Part shown: positions 36,549 through 45,303 of the stretch, in pieces | Layout of the letters: each line of letters begins with the position of its first letter | Numbering within the stretch: position 1 is the stretch's first letter | Assembly: GCA_963975425.1 (NCBI GenBank) | Contig: CAXBGS010000006.1 | Coordinates: 348,096-412,095 of the forward strand | Source of the DNA: CAXBGS01 sp963975425 | Lineage (GTDB): Bacteria; Planctomycetota; Planctomycetia; Pirellulales; Pirellulaceae | Length of the DNA: 64,000 nucleotides | Reading direction: 5' to 3' | Position numbers and translations under genes: made by a program | The notes under the pieces: model-generated | Databases searched by the model: none | What the model saw: only the letters and a program-made list of their open reading frames with translations | What the model was told of the DNA's origin: nothing

Positions 36549-37829
36549 TTGAGCGAATTATTTACCGTTTTTTACTCTTGGCAAAGCGACACCAACCGCC
36601 GACACGGACGTGACTTGATTCGCGAAGCGCTTGATATCGCAGCTGACGCGGTCAGCAAAGACACTTCCAATGCGTATCGAATCATGGTTCTGTCTGACAC
36701 TGAAGGCGAACCAGGCCTGTGTAATATCCCCGAAACGTTATTGAGACGACTACGGGAATCCGATGCCGTCGTTTCTGACCTGACGTTCATTGCAGGCACA
36801 AGCGGCAAGGAACCAAAGTACTGTTCCAATCCAAACGTTTTGTTTGAGTTGGGTTATGCGTTTTCCAAGATCGGACCTGAGCGACTGATTTGCGTGATGA
36901 ATGAAGCTCACGGACCCGCGGCCAGTCAGATATTTGATCTTGCCCACCATCGTCGTCCGATCTCGTACACCAGCCCGAAAGAGGATGGAATTGGAACTCG
37001 CAAGCAGACAGTGGAAAAGCTCGCAGCTGAACTTGAGGAGGCGCTGCGTGGTGTGCTGAAACTAGGTCTAGTCGGTGGTTCCGGCGGTGACGATGAAATA
37101 CGACACCAACGCGAGCTTTCGGAAATCCAATCATTTCATCAATCGTCCGAACACAAGCGACTTGAATACCCGCGTATCGAATTTGTTTTTCGACCTGCGA
37201 TTTTCCGCCCGAACCGATGGCCGGATGCGGAATCACTAGAAGCATTGATTCGTGAGGTGCGTTTGATCGTCGACCGCTACCTTTACCCGCCGCAGCAAAC
37301 CGGCACCGCTGCGATGAACTGGGGCATTATGAACAACTCTTACCGTCACCCCTGGGCGTTGACGTACGCAGGTCTGTTCTGGACCGACATGAACATCGGT
37401 GAGCGTCAGCCATTCACGTTGTCGGAGTACGAGATGCAAACTATGCGCGAGTTTGAACCGTCGCCGGAAGTCGCCGCCGGCCAATGGATGTACGGCGAGT
37501 ACGCGTTGTCACAGTTAAGCACGGCGTTTCAGTTTGTTTCGCGGCTGACAGATCTCCTTGCCGATTCGGAGGAAGTTTGCCTGAACGTCACCTTTCACAA
37601 CACGAAGAACAAATTGTTGCGTTTTGGACATGACGACGCGATAGGGCCATCGATGTCTCCGTACCTTCATCGTTCTGTCAACAAGACCGCAAGAGAGTTC
37701 AAAGAACACTGGCAAGACGAGTTCGCTGCAATCGGAAAAGCGTTCACCGATTTGTTCAATCGCGACGGGCGATCAATCAGTCTCGATGGAATAAAGCGAC
37801 TCGGCAAGTTAGCGGACGGTACAGACTAG
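36549..37829 (+). CDS. TIR-like nucleotide-binding effector protein
   Basis: 426 residues from TTG 36549 with GGAG at 36539-36542; ATG 36468 would add 27 non-family residues. The N-terminal 180 residues read FTVFYSWQSDTNRRHGRDLI, SDAVVSDLTFI, NPNVLFELGYAFSKIG, PERLICVMNEAHG, which is the layout of TIR-like domains; Glu in FELGYA is in the position of the catalytic Glu of NAD-cleaving TIRs. The C-terminal 240 residues are unrecognised. In anti-phage systems such domains deplete NAD or make signal nucleotides. It follows 34717-36408 after 140 bp on the same strand. Confidence 0.8.
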   Translation: MSELFTVFYSWQSDTNRRHGRDLIREALDIAADAVSKDTSNAYRIMVLSDTEGEPGLCNIPETLLRRLRESDAVVSDLTFIAGTSGKEPKYCSNPNVLFELGYAFSKIGPERLICVMNEAHGPAASQIFDLAHHRRPISYTSPKEDGIGTRKQTVEKLAAELEEALRGVLKLGLVGGSGGDDEIRHQRELSEIQSFHQSSEHKRLEYPRIEFVFRPAIFRPNRWPDAESLEALIREVRLIVDRYLYPPQQTGTAAMNWGIMNNSYRHPWALTYAGLFWTDMNIGERQPFTLSEYEMQTMREFEPSPEVAAGQWMYGEYALSQLSTAFQFVSRLTDLLADSEEVCLNVTFHNTKNKLLRFGHDDAIGPSMSPYLHRSVNKTAREFKEHWQDEFAAIGKAFTDLFNRDGRSISLDGIKRLGKLADGTD

Positions 37830-38112
37830 CCCCAGCCAAACTGACCGCCCAGATTCAGGGCTTGAGACAGCCAACATCTTTCATGGCCTCAAGTGACACC
37901 TTTGTCAGTTGCAAGTTCGGCTAATCTGCTGAATTGGACAAACTAGGCTCCGACGCAAAATCTTGGAACGCTAATCGGTACCCAGGACCTTCGCGAGTTT
38001 TAATGCTCCGGTGGCCGACGCCGGTAGGTTTGGGCGGGCCTGTTGCGCGCACCGGTGAATGTTAACCATCGGGACTGCCGATGCGAATATACGGGAAAAG
38101 GCCTTGGTTAAG
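37830..38112. other. 283-bp gap with REP-like hairpin
   Basis: It closes the defence island. It contains the hairpin at 38005-38027. No gene supported. Confidence 0.5.
38005..38027 (+). repeat. REP-like hairpin 3
   Basis: GCTCCGG, a 9-base loop TGGCCGACG, then CCGGTAG; only the inner CCGG bases pair fully. The left arm is identical to copy 1 and the loop starts the same way (TGGC). Confidence 0.45.
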
Positions 38113-38676
38113 CTATCTGAGAAGTGTCTGGCCGCCCAGGAATAGCAGGATCATGCCTGGGATGTAGGCGATCCACACAGGGGAGCAAGTGCCGATCAAT
38201 TTGGCAAAGTTGTGAGCGAGATACGCAAAGAACCCTGACATTCCCCCAACGCACAGCGCAGGCAACTGAATGTCTTCGCCCTGATAGCCAAGGTGAACTC
38301 CGAACAAACCGGCATCAACCGCCGAGGCGCTCGCGAGAAGCCATAGGAGCGGCTCATTCACTTCGCTGCGGACCCGATCTACCGAGGATTCGCCAGCGTC
38401 TTGAGATCGGTTTGCCTGAATCAGCCACCAAACCGCAACCAAACACAACGTGGTCCCAATGTAGGTCTGGAACTCGGGCTCTAGCTCACCGATCGAATTC
38501 GACGAAGCAAGCCATCCGAAGACCGTCATCACGGATGTCGCGTAGCCGAATACGAATGCGAACTTACCGCGTGATGGGCATTGATCGCGTTTCCCGCTGA
38601 GCGTCAAGGCCACCGTCGTCGTGAACGCATCAATCGAAAGTCCGGCACTGATCAACAGTAAGGCGTACCAAGTCAT
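38113..38676 (-). CDS. MntP-like small transporter
   Basis: 187 residues with about six hydrophobic helices. LSIDAFTTTVALTLSGK near the start and SASAVDAGLFGVHLGY in the middle follow the two half-repeats of the MntP/DUF204 family, whose conserved acidic residue sits in (S/A)-x-D-A. MntP exports manganese; the substrate here is unproven and the glycine-rich ends are degenerate compared with the family. AGGGGAC lies upstream of the start. It is the last gene of the minus-strand run and may be unrelated to transfer. Confidence 0.6.
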   Translation of the reverse strand: MTWYALLLISAGLSIDAFTTTVALTLSGKRDQCPSRGKFAFVFGYATSVMTVFGWLASSNSIGELEPEFQTYIGTTLCLVAVWWLIQANRSQDAGESSVDRVRSEVNEPLLWLLASASAVDAGLFGVHLGYQGEDIQLPALCVGGMSGFFAYLAHNFAKLIGTCSPVWIAYIPGMILLFLGGQTLLR

Positions 38677-38727
38677 TTCGCGTCCCCTATTCCCTTCGTT
38701 GCCCCACTGCCCTGACAGTCCAGTAAG

Positions 38728-38928
38728 TCAAAAATGACGCCCGGAACTCTTTGGCAGCTTGTCAGGATCGCGACGTTTTGTTTCCAGAAACGTTCGCAGA
38801 TCCTTTTCGTCGACGCGTTTACACGTTCCGATCTCATAGCACGCCAGTTCACCCCGCGCGACGAGCGCGTAGGCCATACTTAGGCTGATTTTGAGTTCGC
38901 TTGCCACTTCTTTCATGGTTAAGAACAT
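38728..38928 (-). CDS. excisionase-like HTH protein
   Basis: 66 residues. ATG 38928 is 6 bases from a strong AAAGGAGG; ATG 38934 touches the ribosome site and is less likely. LTMKEVASELKISLSMAYALVARGELACYEIGTCKRVDEKDLRTFL is a HTH_17/Xis-type winged helix. It could regulate the transfer module or act as recombination directionality factor for the integrase at 22176, about 15 kb away. Confidence 0.82.
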   Translation of the reverse strand: MFLTMKEVASELKISLSMAYALVARGELACYEIGTCKRVDEKDLRTFLETKRRDPDKLPKSSGRHF

Positions 38929-38942
38929 GTTCATCCTCCTTT

Positions 38943-39704
38943 CTAGGTTTCGAGATCAATATCGACGCCTGTCTTTTCTGCCATCGGTATGTTCTGGGAA
39001 GACGTCAATGACGCGGCCGCCCCCAAAATGATTGTCAGTTGCGATGCGACGCGTTGATCCGCGTCACAGATCGGAATCTCCCGCATGAAGTTTCCGTTGT
39101 TTCGTTCTGCCAGCGTTTCATCAGAGTCGAGTGCCGTTGAAATGATCAGGCGAATCGTCATTGCCGATTCCAAGGATGGGTCTTGGTTTCGGGTTGAAGA
39201 TATTCGTCCGACGACTGCTTCAAGATCATCCCGGACGTCAAACTTTCCCTGGACCGGCACTCCCCTGAAGTGACGCCACACCTTTACGCCTCGCAAATAA
39301 ATTGGACTACGAAACGCGATCCACTGCGGTGTGAACCAGATTGACACCCGCTGTGGAAAAATCTGCCGGGCGACAAAACTGGAAAACACCCAGGGTATGG
39401 GACGCTTGATCAATACCGCTACGATCACCGTCCCGATCAGGCTGGCCAGCAGACGTGCTGCATTCTCGTTCCCACGCCGCGAGTATTCCCCGACATCAAG
39501 ATTGCGCATCATATAGATGAAGCTAAACGCGATGATGGTCCAAACGACCACCAACATCAGGATGCGAGCGCGTGCTTTGCTGCGCCACGTTACCAGACGC
39601 GTCGAGATCAACGCATGGCGTTTCGTCGGGTCAAAATACAATGCAGGCCAAGTGGGCAGGCCAGGCGCATAGACTCGAACCATTCCTGGTCGAAGCTTAG
39701 ACAT
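38943..39704 (-). CDS. membrane protein downstream of TraG
   Basis: 253 residues from ATG 39704, overlapping the end of the TraG gene by 8 bp. Two membrane helices (ILMLVVVWTIIAFSFIYMM and LLASLIGTVIVAVLI) lie in the first 120 residues; the rest is cytoplasmic. No family recognised. Overlap with the coupling-protein gene suggests a stoichiometric partner of it, such as an adaptor. Confidence 0.75.
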   Translation of the reverse strand: MSKLRPGMVRVYAPGLPTWPALYFDPTKRHALISTRLVTWRSKARARILMLVVVWTIIAFSFIYMMRNLDVGEYSRRGNENAARLLASLIGTVIVAVLIKRPIPWVFSSFVARQIFPQRVSIWFTPQWIAFRSPIYLRGVKVWRHFRGVPVQGKFDVRDDLEAVVGRISSTRNQDPSLESAMTIRLIISTALDSDETLAERNNGNFMREIPICDADQRVASQLTIILGAAASLTSSQNIPMAEKTGVDIDLET

Positions 39705-41277
39705 CGCGATCAAACCTCCCACGAAACAGTTCGTGTTTGTCGTAGAAGGCACGCTGCAGGATCATCGGCCGGTAGCCGGGACGGAGGATCAGCTGACGCA
39801 GCTTTTTGTCATCACGACCGAAGTAGCGGGCCACTTCTTCCGCATCCATCAACGCGGCGACACTTCGGGACCAAGACTCGCCCGTGGCTGCTTGCTGCGC
39901 CGCTTGATCGTATGTCGGCGCGTTGGTTGAGCGATTGAGGACCGGGGCTTGGCCGAGCAGTTTCGACACGTACTCGCGGGTCGTTTGATCGGCAAGTCCG
40001 AACACTTGGATCGCGCCTGAATTGCCGATGAAGGTTTCCCACGATTTTTCGTAATGGTTTTTGACTTGGTTCAAATCCTGAATCACGGGGACCAACTTGA
40101 CGGACAACCCAGCGATCTGTGCCGCGGCGACCTCCAACGACTCAAGTCTGCCCAAGACGTTGAATTCATCGAGTACCATGACAGTCGAGCCGCCATTCTG
40201 TACTTGCACTTCTTCATGGGCTGCCAATGTCAGCTGCACAATCATCCGCAGCCAACCACTCAAGTCGGCCATTCGCATTGCCGGTAGCGAGGTGAACCAG
40301 GCGACCGAGTCGCGCTTGAGATCTCGAGGGTCAAGGCCATCGCCAACCAGGCAATCGTGCAAACACTCGATGCCAATAAAGTCCAAGTGTTTGCGCAAGT
40401 TACTGGTGACCGAACTAAACTCGCCCCCGGTCCGATCATAGAATTGCCTTGCAGCGGTGCGAACCATGCCAGACGCTCCGTCATTGGAGAGCATTTCTTT
40501 TTCCAGCCAATAGCGGCGCGGGTCGTCGGGGTCTGCGGTTGCAAGCTCCGCTGCCAATCGCCACACCGTTACCAAATCACGGGCGCCCGCGTACTTTCCG
40601 AAAGTGCGAACGTGAAGCAGTAAGCCGGTGAGTATCTGCTTTGCGCAATCGTCCCAGTGCCGATCTTTGTGTTGACCGCTGACAATCAATGAATCCGCAA
40701 TCAGCTTGGCATTCGGAACGAGTGTCTTCCGATCCTCGGGATTGCACATCACGAGCGGATTGAAACTGCCTCGAAAAGACGATGTTATAGATCCCGACAC
40801 ATCAAACGGGTCGAGTACCACACATCGCTGACCGAGGCTGCTTCGGTAAGCTGCGCAGTATCGAGCGAGATCTCCCTTCGGATCCACGACTAGCATACTG
40901 GTCGTTGCCGGTAACAATCCCAAATTTGGAATGAGGAATGACCTACCTTTGCCCGCGCGGGATCCGGCAATCAGGAGGTGATGGCGATCGTCGCCCAGCC
41001 CGATGGGGATACCGCCCTTGGCGTAGCGGGACACACGTCCATCCGCCAGCCGCCCTTCCGCGACGATCTCCGCGTCGATCAGCCCAAGAAAGAGTTTCGT
41101 CGCCTTGTTGTGTACGGCATCAAACCGTAAACCCTTGGTCGAGCGTATGTTTGCGATCGGTTCGAAGTACGCGTTTGGTGACTTGCCGATGTGGCCGGGG
41201 CCCTGACCGCGCGGCAAGTCTTCGAGTAAATCGGATCGAAGTGGACTCATGAATGCGCCCTCCTCCACTTGGGACAC
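39697..41277 (-). CDS. TraG/VirD4-like coupling ATPase
   Basis: 526 residues. Walker A IAGSRAGKGRSFLIPNL near 105, VVDPKGDLA for the conserved DPKG, Walker B VMVLDEFNVLGRL near 370, and LVPVIQDLNQVKNHY afterwards, as in VirD4/TraG family type IV coupling proteins. Unlike most family members it has no clear N-terminal membrane helices; the membrane protein encoded next may replace them. It brings relaxase-bound DNA to the secretion channel. ATG at 41250 (MSPLRSD) is an alternative start. Confidence 0.9.
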   Translation of the reverse strand: MSQVEEGAFMSPLRSDLLEDLPRGQGPGHIGKSPNAYFEPIANIRSTKGLRFDAVHNKATKLFLGLIDAEIVAEGRLADGRVSRYAKGGIPIGLGDDRHHLLIAGSRAGKGRSFLIPNLGLLPATTSMLVVDPKGDLARYCAAYRSSLGQRCVVLDPFDVSGSITSSFRGSFNPLVMCNPEDRKTLVPNAKLIADSLIVSGQHKDRHWDDCAKQILTGLLLHVRTFGKYAGARDLVTVWRLAAELATADPDDPRRYWLEKEMLSNDGASGMVRTAARQFYDRTGGEFSSVTSNLRKHLDFIGIECLHDCLVGDGLDPRDLKRDSVAWFTSLPAMRMADLSGWLRMIVQLTLAAHEEVQVQNGGSTVMVLDEFNVLGRLESLEVAAAQIAGLSVKLVPVIQDLNQVKNHYEKSWETFIGNSGAIQVFGLADQTTREYVSKLLGQAPVLNRSTNAPTYDQAAQQAATGESWSRSVAALMDAEEVARYFGRDDKKLRQLILRPGYRPMILQRAFYDKHELFRGRFDRDV

Positions 41278-41324
41278 CGGATTTTGGCAGGATAATCAAC
41301 GCAGCCTCCATCAAGGCGAGCATT

Positions 41325-42023
41325 TCAGTCCATGCGCGGTAGCTGCGGTGACTCGGTGAGCTCGTTCTCGATGATGTAGTGACCTCGCTCGAATCCGGCC
41401 TCCTTCAAAATGCGATCCCAGACGCTTGTTTGCTCTTTGCCCACAAAGTACATCGCCAAACCCCCTCCGGTTTCCCGGTATCGCCGCAGCGCATCGAGCA
41501 TCTGATAACCCTGCTCGCGGCGCAGTTGTTGATCGCTCTCAGACTCTCGCATATCGCTGAAGATCACCGTCATGATTCGTGTTTGTTCGTCGACACCATT
41601 GATGGCGCTGACATAGTCAATCGTGCGGCGGACTGATTCGTAGACTTGCGATCCAGCGGGATCCGCGTTCGACTTTAAGAATTCGCTCAGCTCCCCGGGA
41701 CTGCGAAAGCGTTGGCGTAGGTCTCGGGGTGTGCCCTCGAATAGAACAATGTCATCACTGGCGCTGAGCTGGGCGAGGACGAACCGCGACTCGGTTCCCA
41801 TCGTGTCGGCAAAAAATTGCTGCGACAGATCATTGAACAGTGCGTAGGCACGCTCATCCAAGGAGCCATGAAAGCTACCCGATAGATCGACGACCACTGC
41901 GAGGCAGGCGTCAACGCTACGTTGTTCAAACGGTGCCGGTTTGCCGAGGCTCTCGGATCGCACGCAACCGATCGCCGACGCCAGAACTAGGGCGACCGAA
42001 ACGATCAATTTGAATGACTTCAT
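41325..42023 (-). CDS. lipoprotein with von Willebrand factor A domain
   Basis: 232 residues from ATG 42023 with GGAAG upstream. Signal peptide with lipobox (IVSVALVLASAIGC), then a vWA fold beginning VVVDLSGSFHG, whose D-x-S-x-S-like motif binds metal. IMTVIFSDMRESE supplies the second strand. Lipidation anchors it to a membrane facing the periplasm. It is in line between a membrane protein gene and TraG, so a part in a transfer or envelope complex is plausible but unproved. Confidence 0.82.
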   Translation of the reverse strand: MKSFKLIVSVALVLASAIGCVRSESLGKPAPFEQRSVDACLAVVVDLSGSFHGSLDERAYALFNDLSQQFFADTMGTESRFVLAQLSASDDIVLFEGTPRDLRQRFRSPGELSEFLKSNADPAGSQVYESVRRTIDYVSAINGVDEQTRIMTVIFSDMRESESDQQLRREQGYQMLDALRRYRETGGGLAMYFVGKEQTSVWDRILKEAGFERGHYIIENELTESPQLPRMD

Positions 42024-42054
42024 TGGATGCTTCCCATGGTTTGAGGCGTATGAG

Positions 42055-42663
42055 CTAGACGATGTTGGAGGTGTGATAGTCGCTGTGCCACCAGCCCAGT
42101 ACTGCCAGGCCGCAGCTATAGAGCACCGTGGCAAGTGGCGCGACGTAGGCCGGCGTTTCGTTCCAGTCGCTTTCCGACTGAGCCGAAATCCCAACGTAAA
42201 AGATCAATGCATCGCCACCGATCAGCACGACCGCGAATGTGGTCAGCATGTAAAACACGAAGGGGTTCTGCTGGCGCTGTTTCGCGATTCGACCCAGCCC
42301 TTGTGCCTCGATGAAAATTCGGCACCACAACCAGGCAACTAGGGCGAACAACAACAGCGACATCACGAAGGCCAAGTCGACCCGATCCCAACCATCCCAC
42401 TGCCGAATCATTCCCGCGCCGGGTACCGGCATTCGGTACAGACGCATTTGGAAGATAGGCATGATTTGCCTGAGTCCTTCCGATATGACACTCGCATAGA
42501 TCATGGCCACCAGGGGCAGGATGATCGCGTTTGCGCTCCAGAAGGTCAGCCACTCCTGCGATTCACGCCGTCGGCGTATTTGTGGAGTTCCGCCGTCGGG
42601 TTCCGCGTCGACGGGTGTGTGCGCGAACGCCTCGTCGAAATCTTCGAACTGATCAATGTCCAT
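42055..42663 (-). CDS. four-helix membrane protein of transfer module
   Basis: 202 residues from ATG 42663, one base after the previous stop. An acidic N-terminus (DIDQFEDFDEAF) is followed by about five hydrophobic segments (ANAIILPLVAMIYASVI, VDLAFVMSLLLFALVAWLWC, FYMLTTFAVVLIGGDALIF, APLATVLYSCGLAVLGWW). Unrecognised. Tight spacing puts it in the operon with its neighbours. Confidence 0.75.
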   Translation of the reverse strand: MDIDQFEDFDEAFAHTPVDAEPDGGTPQIRRRRESQEWLTFWSANAIILPLVAMIYASVISEGLRQIMPIFQMRLYRMPVPGAGMIRQWDGWDRVDLAFVMSLLLFALVAWLWCRIFIEAQGLGRIAKQRQQNPFVFYMLTTFAVVLIGGDALIFYVGISAQSESDWNETPAYVAPLATVLYSCGLAVLGWWHSDYHTSNIV

Positions 42664-42664
42664 G

Positions 42665-43420
42665 TCACAGACTCGTGGGCTGGAAGGGGTCTTCACCTGC
42701 ATTGCCACGATCGATTCTCTTTTCAATCTCGGCGATTGCCGCCCGCAGTTCGGCGATCATGATCTTTGGCTCGAGCCGCTTTTTTCCCGCCTTGGGTGAC
42801 AACACGATTTTCAAGAGCTTCCCGGCAAACGACCAACGTTCCTTCGGTTGGCTTTTGAAGGCTGGGGGCTTTGATTTCTTACCGCTCTGGTGATTCACCT
42901 TGCCCTCGACGGTGCCTTTGCCACAGCCGTGTCGTTGGCGGATTGTCTTTGCGACGGCAATATTGATCTTCGTCCCGTTGCGGGCCAGTTCGATTGCCTC
43001 GGTTCGCGCCTCGTCATTGACGTCGGTTTCACTCAGCAGCTTCATTCCTTCGGCGACAAATTGCTGTTGTAAGACGGGCTCGGCGAGCAGGATCGCTCCA
43101 AAGCATCGCCACGCCTGTCGGCAACGAGATGCTTGTGTTTTTGATATGTCGAGTTCTGTCAATAGTTCATCAAACAGTTTGCTGCGATCTTCCGATGCAG
43201 TGGCTACGTGAGAGAGCTCCAAATATGCGCCTCGAACAAGCACTTCTCGCGTGGCGATCGACAGACATGTGGTGGAAGCTACGGTCAGTATCTGCTTGAC
43301 TTGGCCGTCGTTGAGCTCGGCGCTCAGCTTTGCGAGATCGTGGGCCGGCGTACCGGCTATCGCCGCGAGCGTCGCAGATAGGCTGCCACTACCGCAGACC
43401 AGTTCGTAAACATTTTTCAT
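42665..43420 (-). CDS. hypothetical protein with HTH-like segment
   Basis: 251 residues from ATG 43420. LDISKTQASRCRQAWRCFG resembles a DNA-binding helix-turn-helix as found in plasmid KorB/ParB-type or DUF3102-type proteins, and the C-terminus has a coiled-coil (MIAELRAAIAEIEKRID). Low similarity, so only a DNA-binding role is suggested. First or second gene of the minus-strand transfer run. Confidence 0.7.
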   Translation of the reverse strand: MKNVYELVCGSGSLSATLAAIAGTPAHDLAKLSAELNDGQVKQILTVASTTCLSIATREVLVRGAYLELSHVATASEDRSKLFDELLTELDISKTQASRCRQAWRCFGAILLAEPVLQQQFVAEGMKLLSETDVNDEARTEAIELARNGTKINIAVAKTIRQRHGCGKGTVEGKVNHQSGKKSKPPAFKSQPKERWSFAGKLLKIVLSPKAGKKRLEPKIMIAELRAAIAEIEKRIDRGNAGEDPFQPTSL

Positions 43421-43573
43421 CGTCGGGTTCCTGCTGACGGAAAGGACGCGCGCTCGGCAATCCGAAGTCACTTGCCGGTTGCCCTGTGTTAGCGGCACGT
43501 AATAATTCGCGGGAAGAAGCGGCGGGCGGAATGATCCGCCCGCCGCGACAACTCAGTCTCGAATCGGATCAAC

Positions 43574-43759
43574 CTACTTCTCGCGGATCTCGCCCTTCGA
43601 GCGGATTTCATAGGTCTTCTTCTTCGTGAGTGCTCCCCAGATCGAAGCCAGTCCGGACCAGATGATCCATCCGATCCCAAACAGGATGATCAGAGCGATG
43701 ACGGCAGCTGCACTGTCGTCCGACGCGTCGTTTGACGCTGCTAGTAAAGTATTCAACAC
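43574..43759 (-). CDS. small membrane protein (61 aa)
   Basis: GTG start at 43759 with GAAGGAGAG 6 bases upstream. One long hydrophobic helix (AAAVIALIILFGIGWIIW) is followed by a basic tail. Size and topology resemble small pilin-like or holin-like proteins, but there is no diagnostic motif. It heads the minus-strand transfer run. Confidence 0.7.
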   Translation of the reverse strand: MLNTLLAASNDASDDSAAAVIALIILFGIGWIIWSGLASIWGALTKKKTYEIRSKGEIREK

Positions 43760-44021
43760 GGTATCTCTCCTTCGCTTGAGTACGTCTTGGCCAAGCAGAG
43801 TGCTTGCTTCGACGAGGGAGAGATTAGCGGCTGCCGAGAATCTGAGACTCTTGTCTCACCGTTGTCTCAGCACTGCAGATCGCGATGTTTGGGCCGCTTT
43901 AAAAAGAAGATTGTTCGAACAGTCGTTCCGTGCCCTACGTGTCGATGGTGATGTTCAACCATTTGCCAAACTCGCACCGAGTGCCCAGGTGCATCCACAC
44001 GGTCGACTGTGCGGCACAAGC

Positions 44022-44879
44022 CTAGACAGTAACCTGCCCCCCACGCTTACGTCGTGAGTCATCGGTCGGTACGTCCATCGGGTTGATGTAGCTGGGGCGG
44101 TGATGGTGATTTCCGTGGTAGTAAATTCCAAAGAACAATCGATTGGCAAGTTTGTAGTAGAGGTTGTGGTCCAGATTGAGAATGACCGATGAACCGTCGT
44201 CGGTGGTCCGGTGCGTGAAGTAGTTGAAGTGTGCGAAGAACACGATGGTCGCAACGTACGACGGCAAGTAAAACGCGATGAAGAGTTCGGGGCCGAGGAG
44301 CAAAAACCATAACGCCATCCGTGTCCACATACCAAAGAAGCCGAAGGCATTCTTGACCTTCCACCAGAAGCGACTGCGAGGGGTATCTTCCCACTGCGCG
44401 AAGTAGTTCTTCTCAAGGCAGTTTCGCAGCATGGTACGCATCTGCAGAAAGTATGGGCCGAATTCCATTCCATCTGGCGGATGCGGGTCTCGCTCTAGGT
44501 CATCGGGGTACATGTGGTGCACAAGATGCGCGACCGACCAAGCGGCGAATCCGTAAAGTTGATGAAATCCCGCCAGTTCACCGAGGAAGCGGTTCAACCA
44601 TCTCGGCTTGATGTTGTAGTGCGCCGCGTTATGCAGCAGCACCGCGGAGTGGACTCCGAGATAGAGACCTGCCGGTATCAGCAGGATGTGCCAAAGACGA
44701 AAATCCAGACTGTAGAACTCCGACGAGCGAACCGCGAGCAACGCGACGACCCCGACGAGTGACAGGGTGAACGTAAGCCCGTAGTACTTTAGGAGGAAAT
44801 AGGGGTCCTTGCGAAAACGTGACAAGAGGCTGCCACGACGTCCCGACTTCTTTTTCATTGGCGATCTCTTTCCGTTCAT
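44022..44879 (-). CDS. fatty acid desaturase family protein
   Basis: 285 residues from ATG 44879 (AGGAGAA upstream). The three histidine boxes of membrane di-iron desaturases are present: HNAAH, HLVHH and HGNHHHRP, with four membrane helices around them. A WNRFLGELAGFHQLYGFAAW-like segment (here RFLGELAGFHQLYG) follows the first box. Such enzymes insert double bonds or hydroxylate lipids in the membrane; the substrate cannot be told. It stands alone between the transfer run and the kinase gene. Confidence 0.9.
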   Translation of the reverse strand: MNGKRSPMKKKSGRRGSLLSRFRKDPYFLLKYYGLTFTLSLVGVVALLAVRSSEFYSLDFRLWHILLIPAGLYLGVHSAVLLHNAAHYNIKPRWLNRFLGELAGFHQLYGFAAWSVAHLVHHMYPDDLERDPHPPDGMEFGPYFLQMRTMLRNCLEKNYFAQWEDTPRSRFWWKVKNAFGFFGMWTRMALWFLLLGPELFIAFYLPSYVATIVFFAHFNYFTHRTTDDGSSVILNLDHNLYYKLANRLFFGIYYHGNHHHRPSYINPMDVPTDDSRRKRGGQVTV

Positions 44880-45303
44880 CACTTCTCCTATCACGCCTGG
44901 CAGGCCCAGTCAACATTCTGCTCGCCCGGCCATTGTTACTTCGGTTGCCCTGACTGGTATCCTCGCAAAGAATCGCCAAAAACAGGTGGTTGCATCGAAT
45001 GCCGAGCACCGTCAGTGGTGCCGCAAGGGGCACCTGGAAGCGGCGGATAAGCGGTCCGCACTCAAACCTTTTACCCCACACTGCAAACTCTCGGGAAATC
45101 TACGCGAACTCGGTAGTCTGTGTAAACGAAAAACTCGCATTTGCACCCCGAATACCTAGATCAATGCAGCTCCTCGTAAAATTTGCGATCTGCGGTCACG
45201 CCCCCTCCTCTCAAACTATACAATACGCACCCAGGCGGAGGCTCGAGCTTAGGGCAAATGTCGAGCGATTGAGTTGATCGGTACCGGACTGGTTGGGCAC
45301 AAA
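44880..45303. other. 424-bp gap
   Basis: Divergent promoter region between the desaturase and the kinase. No gene supported. Confidence 0.5.

Noticed and set aside
38113..38676. LysE/cadmium-type exporter for the small membrane protein
   Set aside because: The LSIDAF and SAVDA half-repeats fit MntP better, though the match is only moderate.
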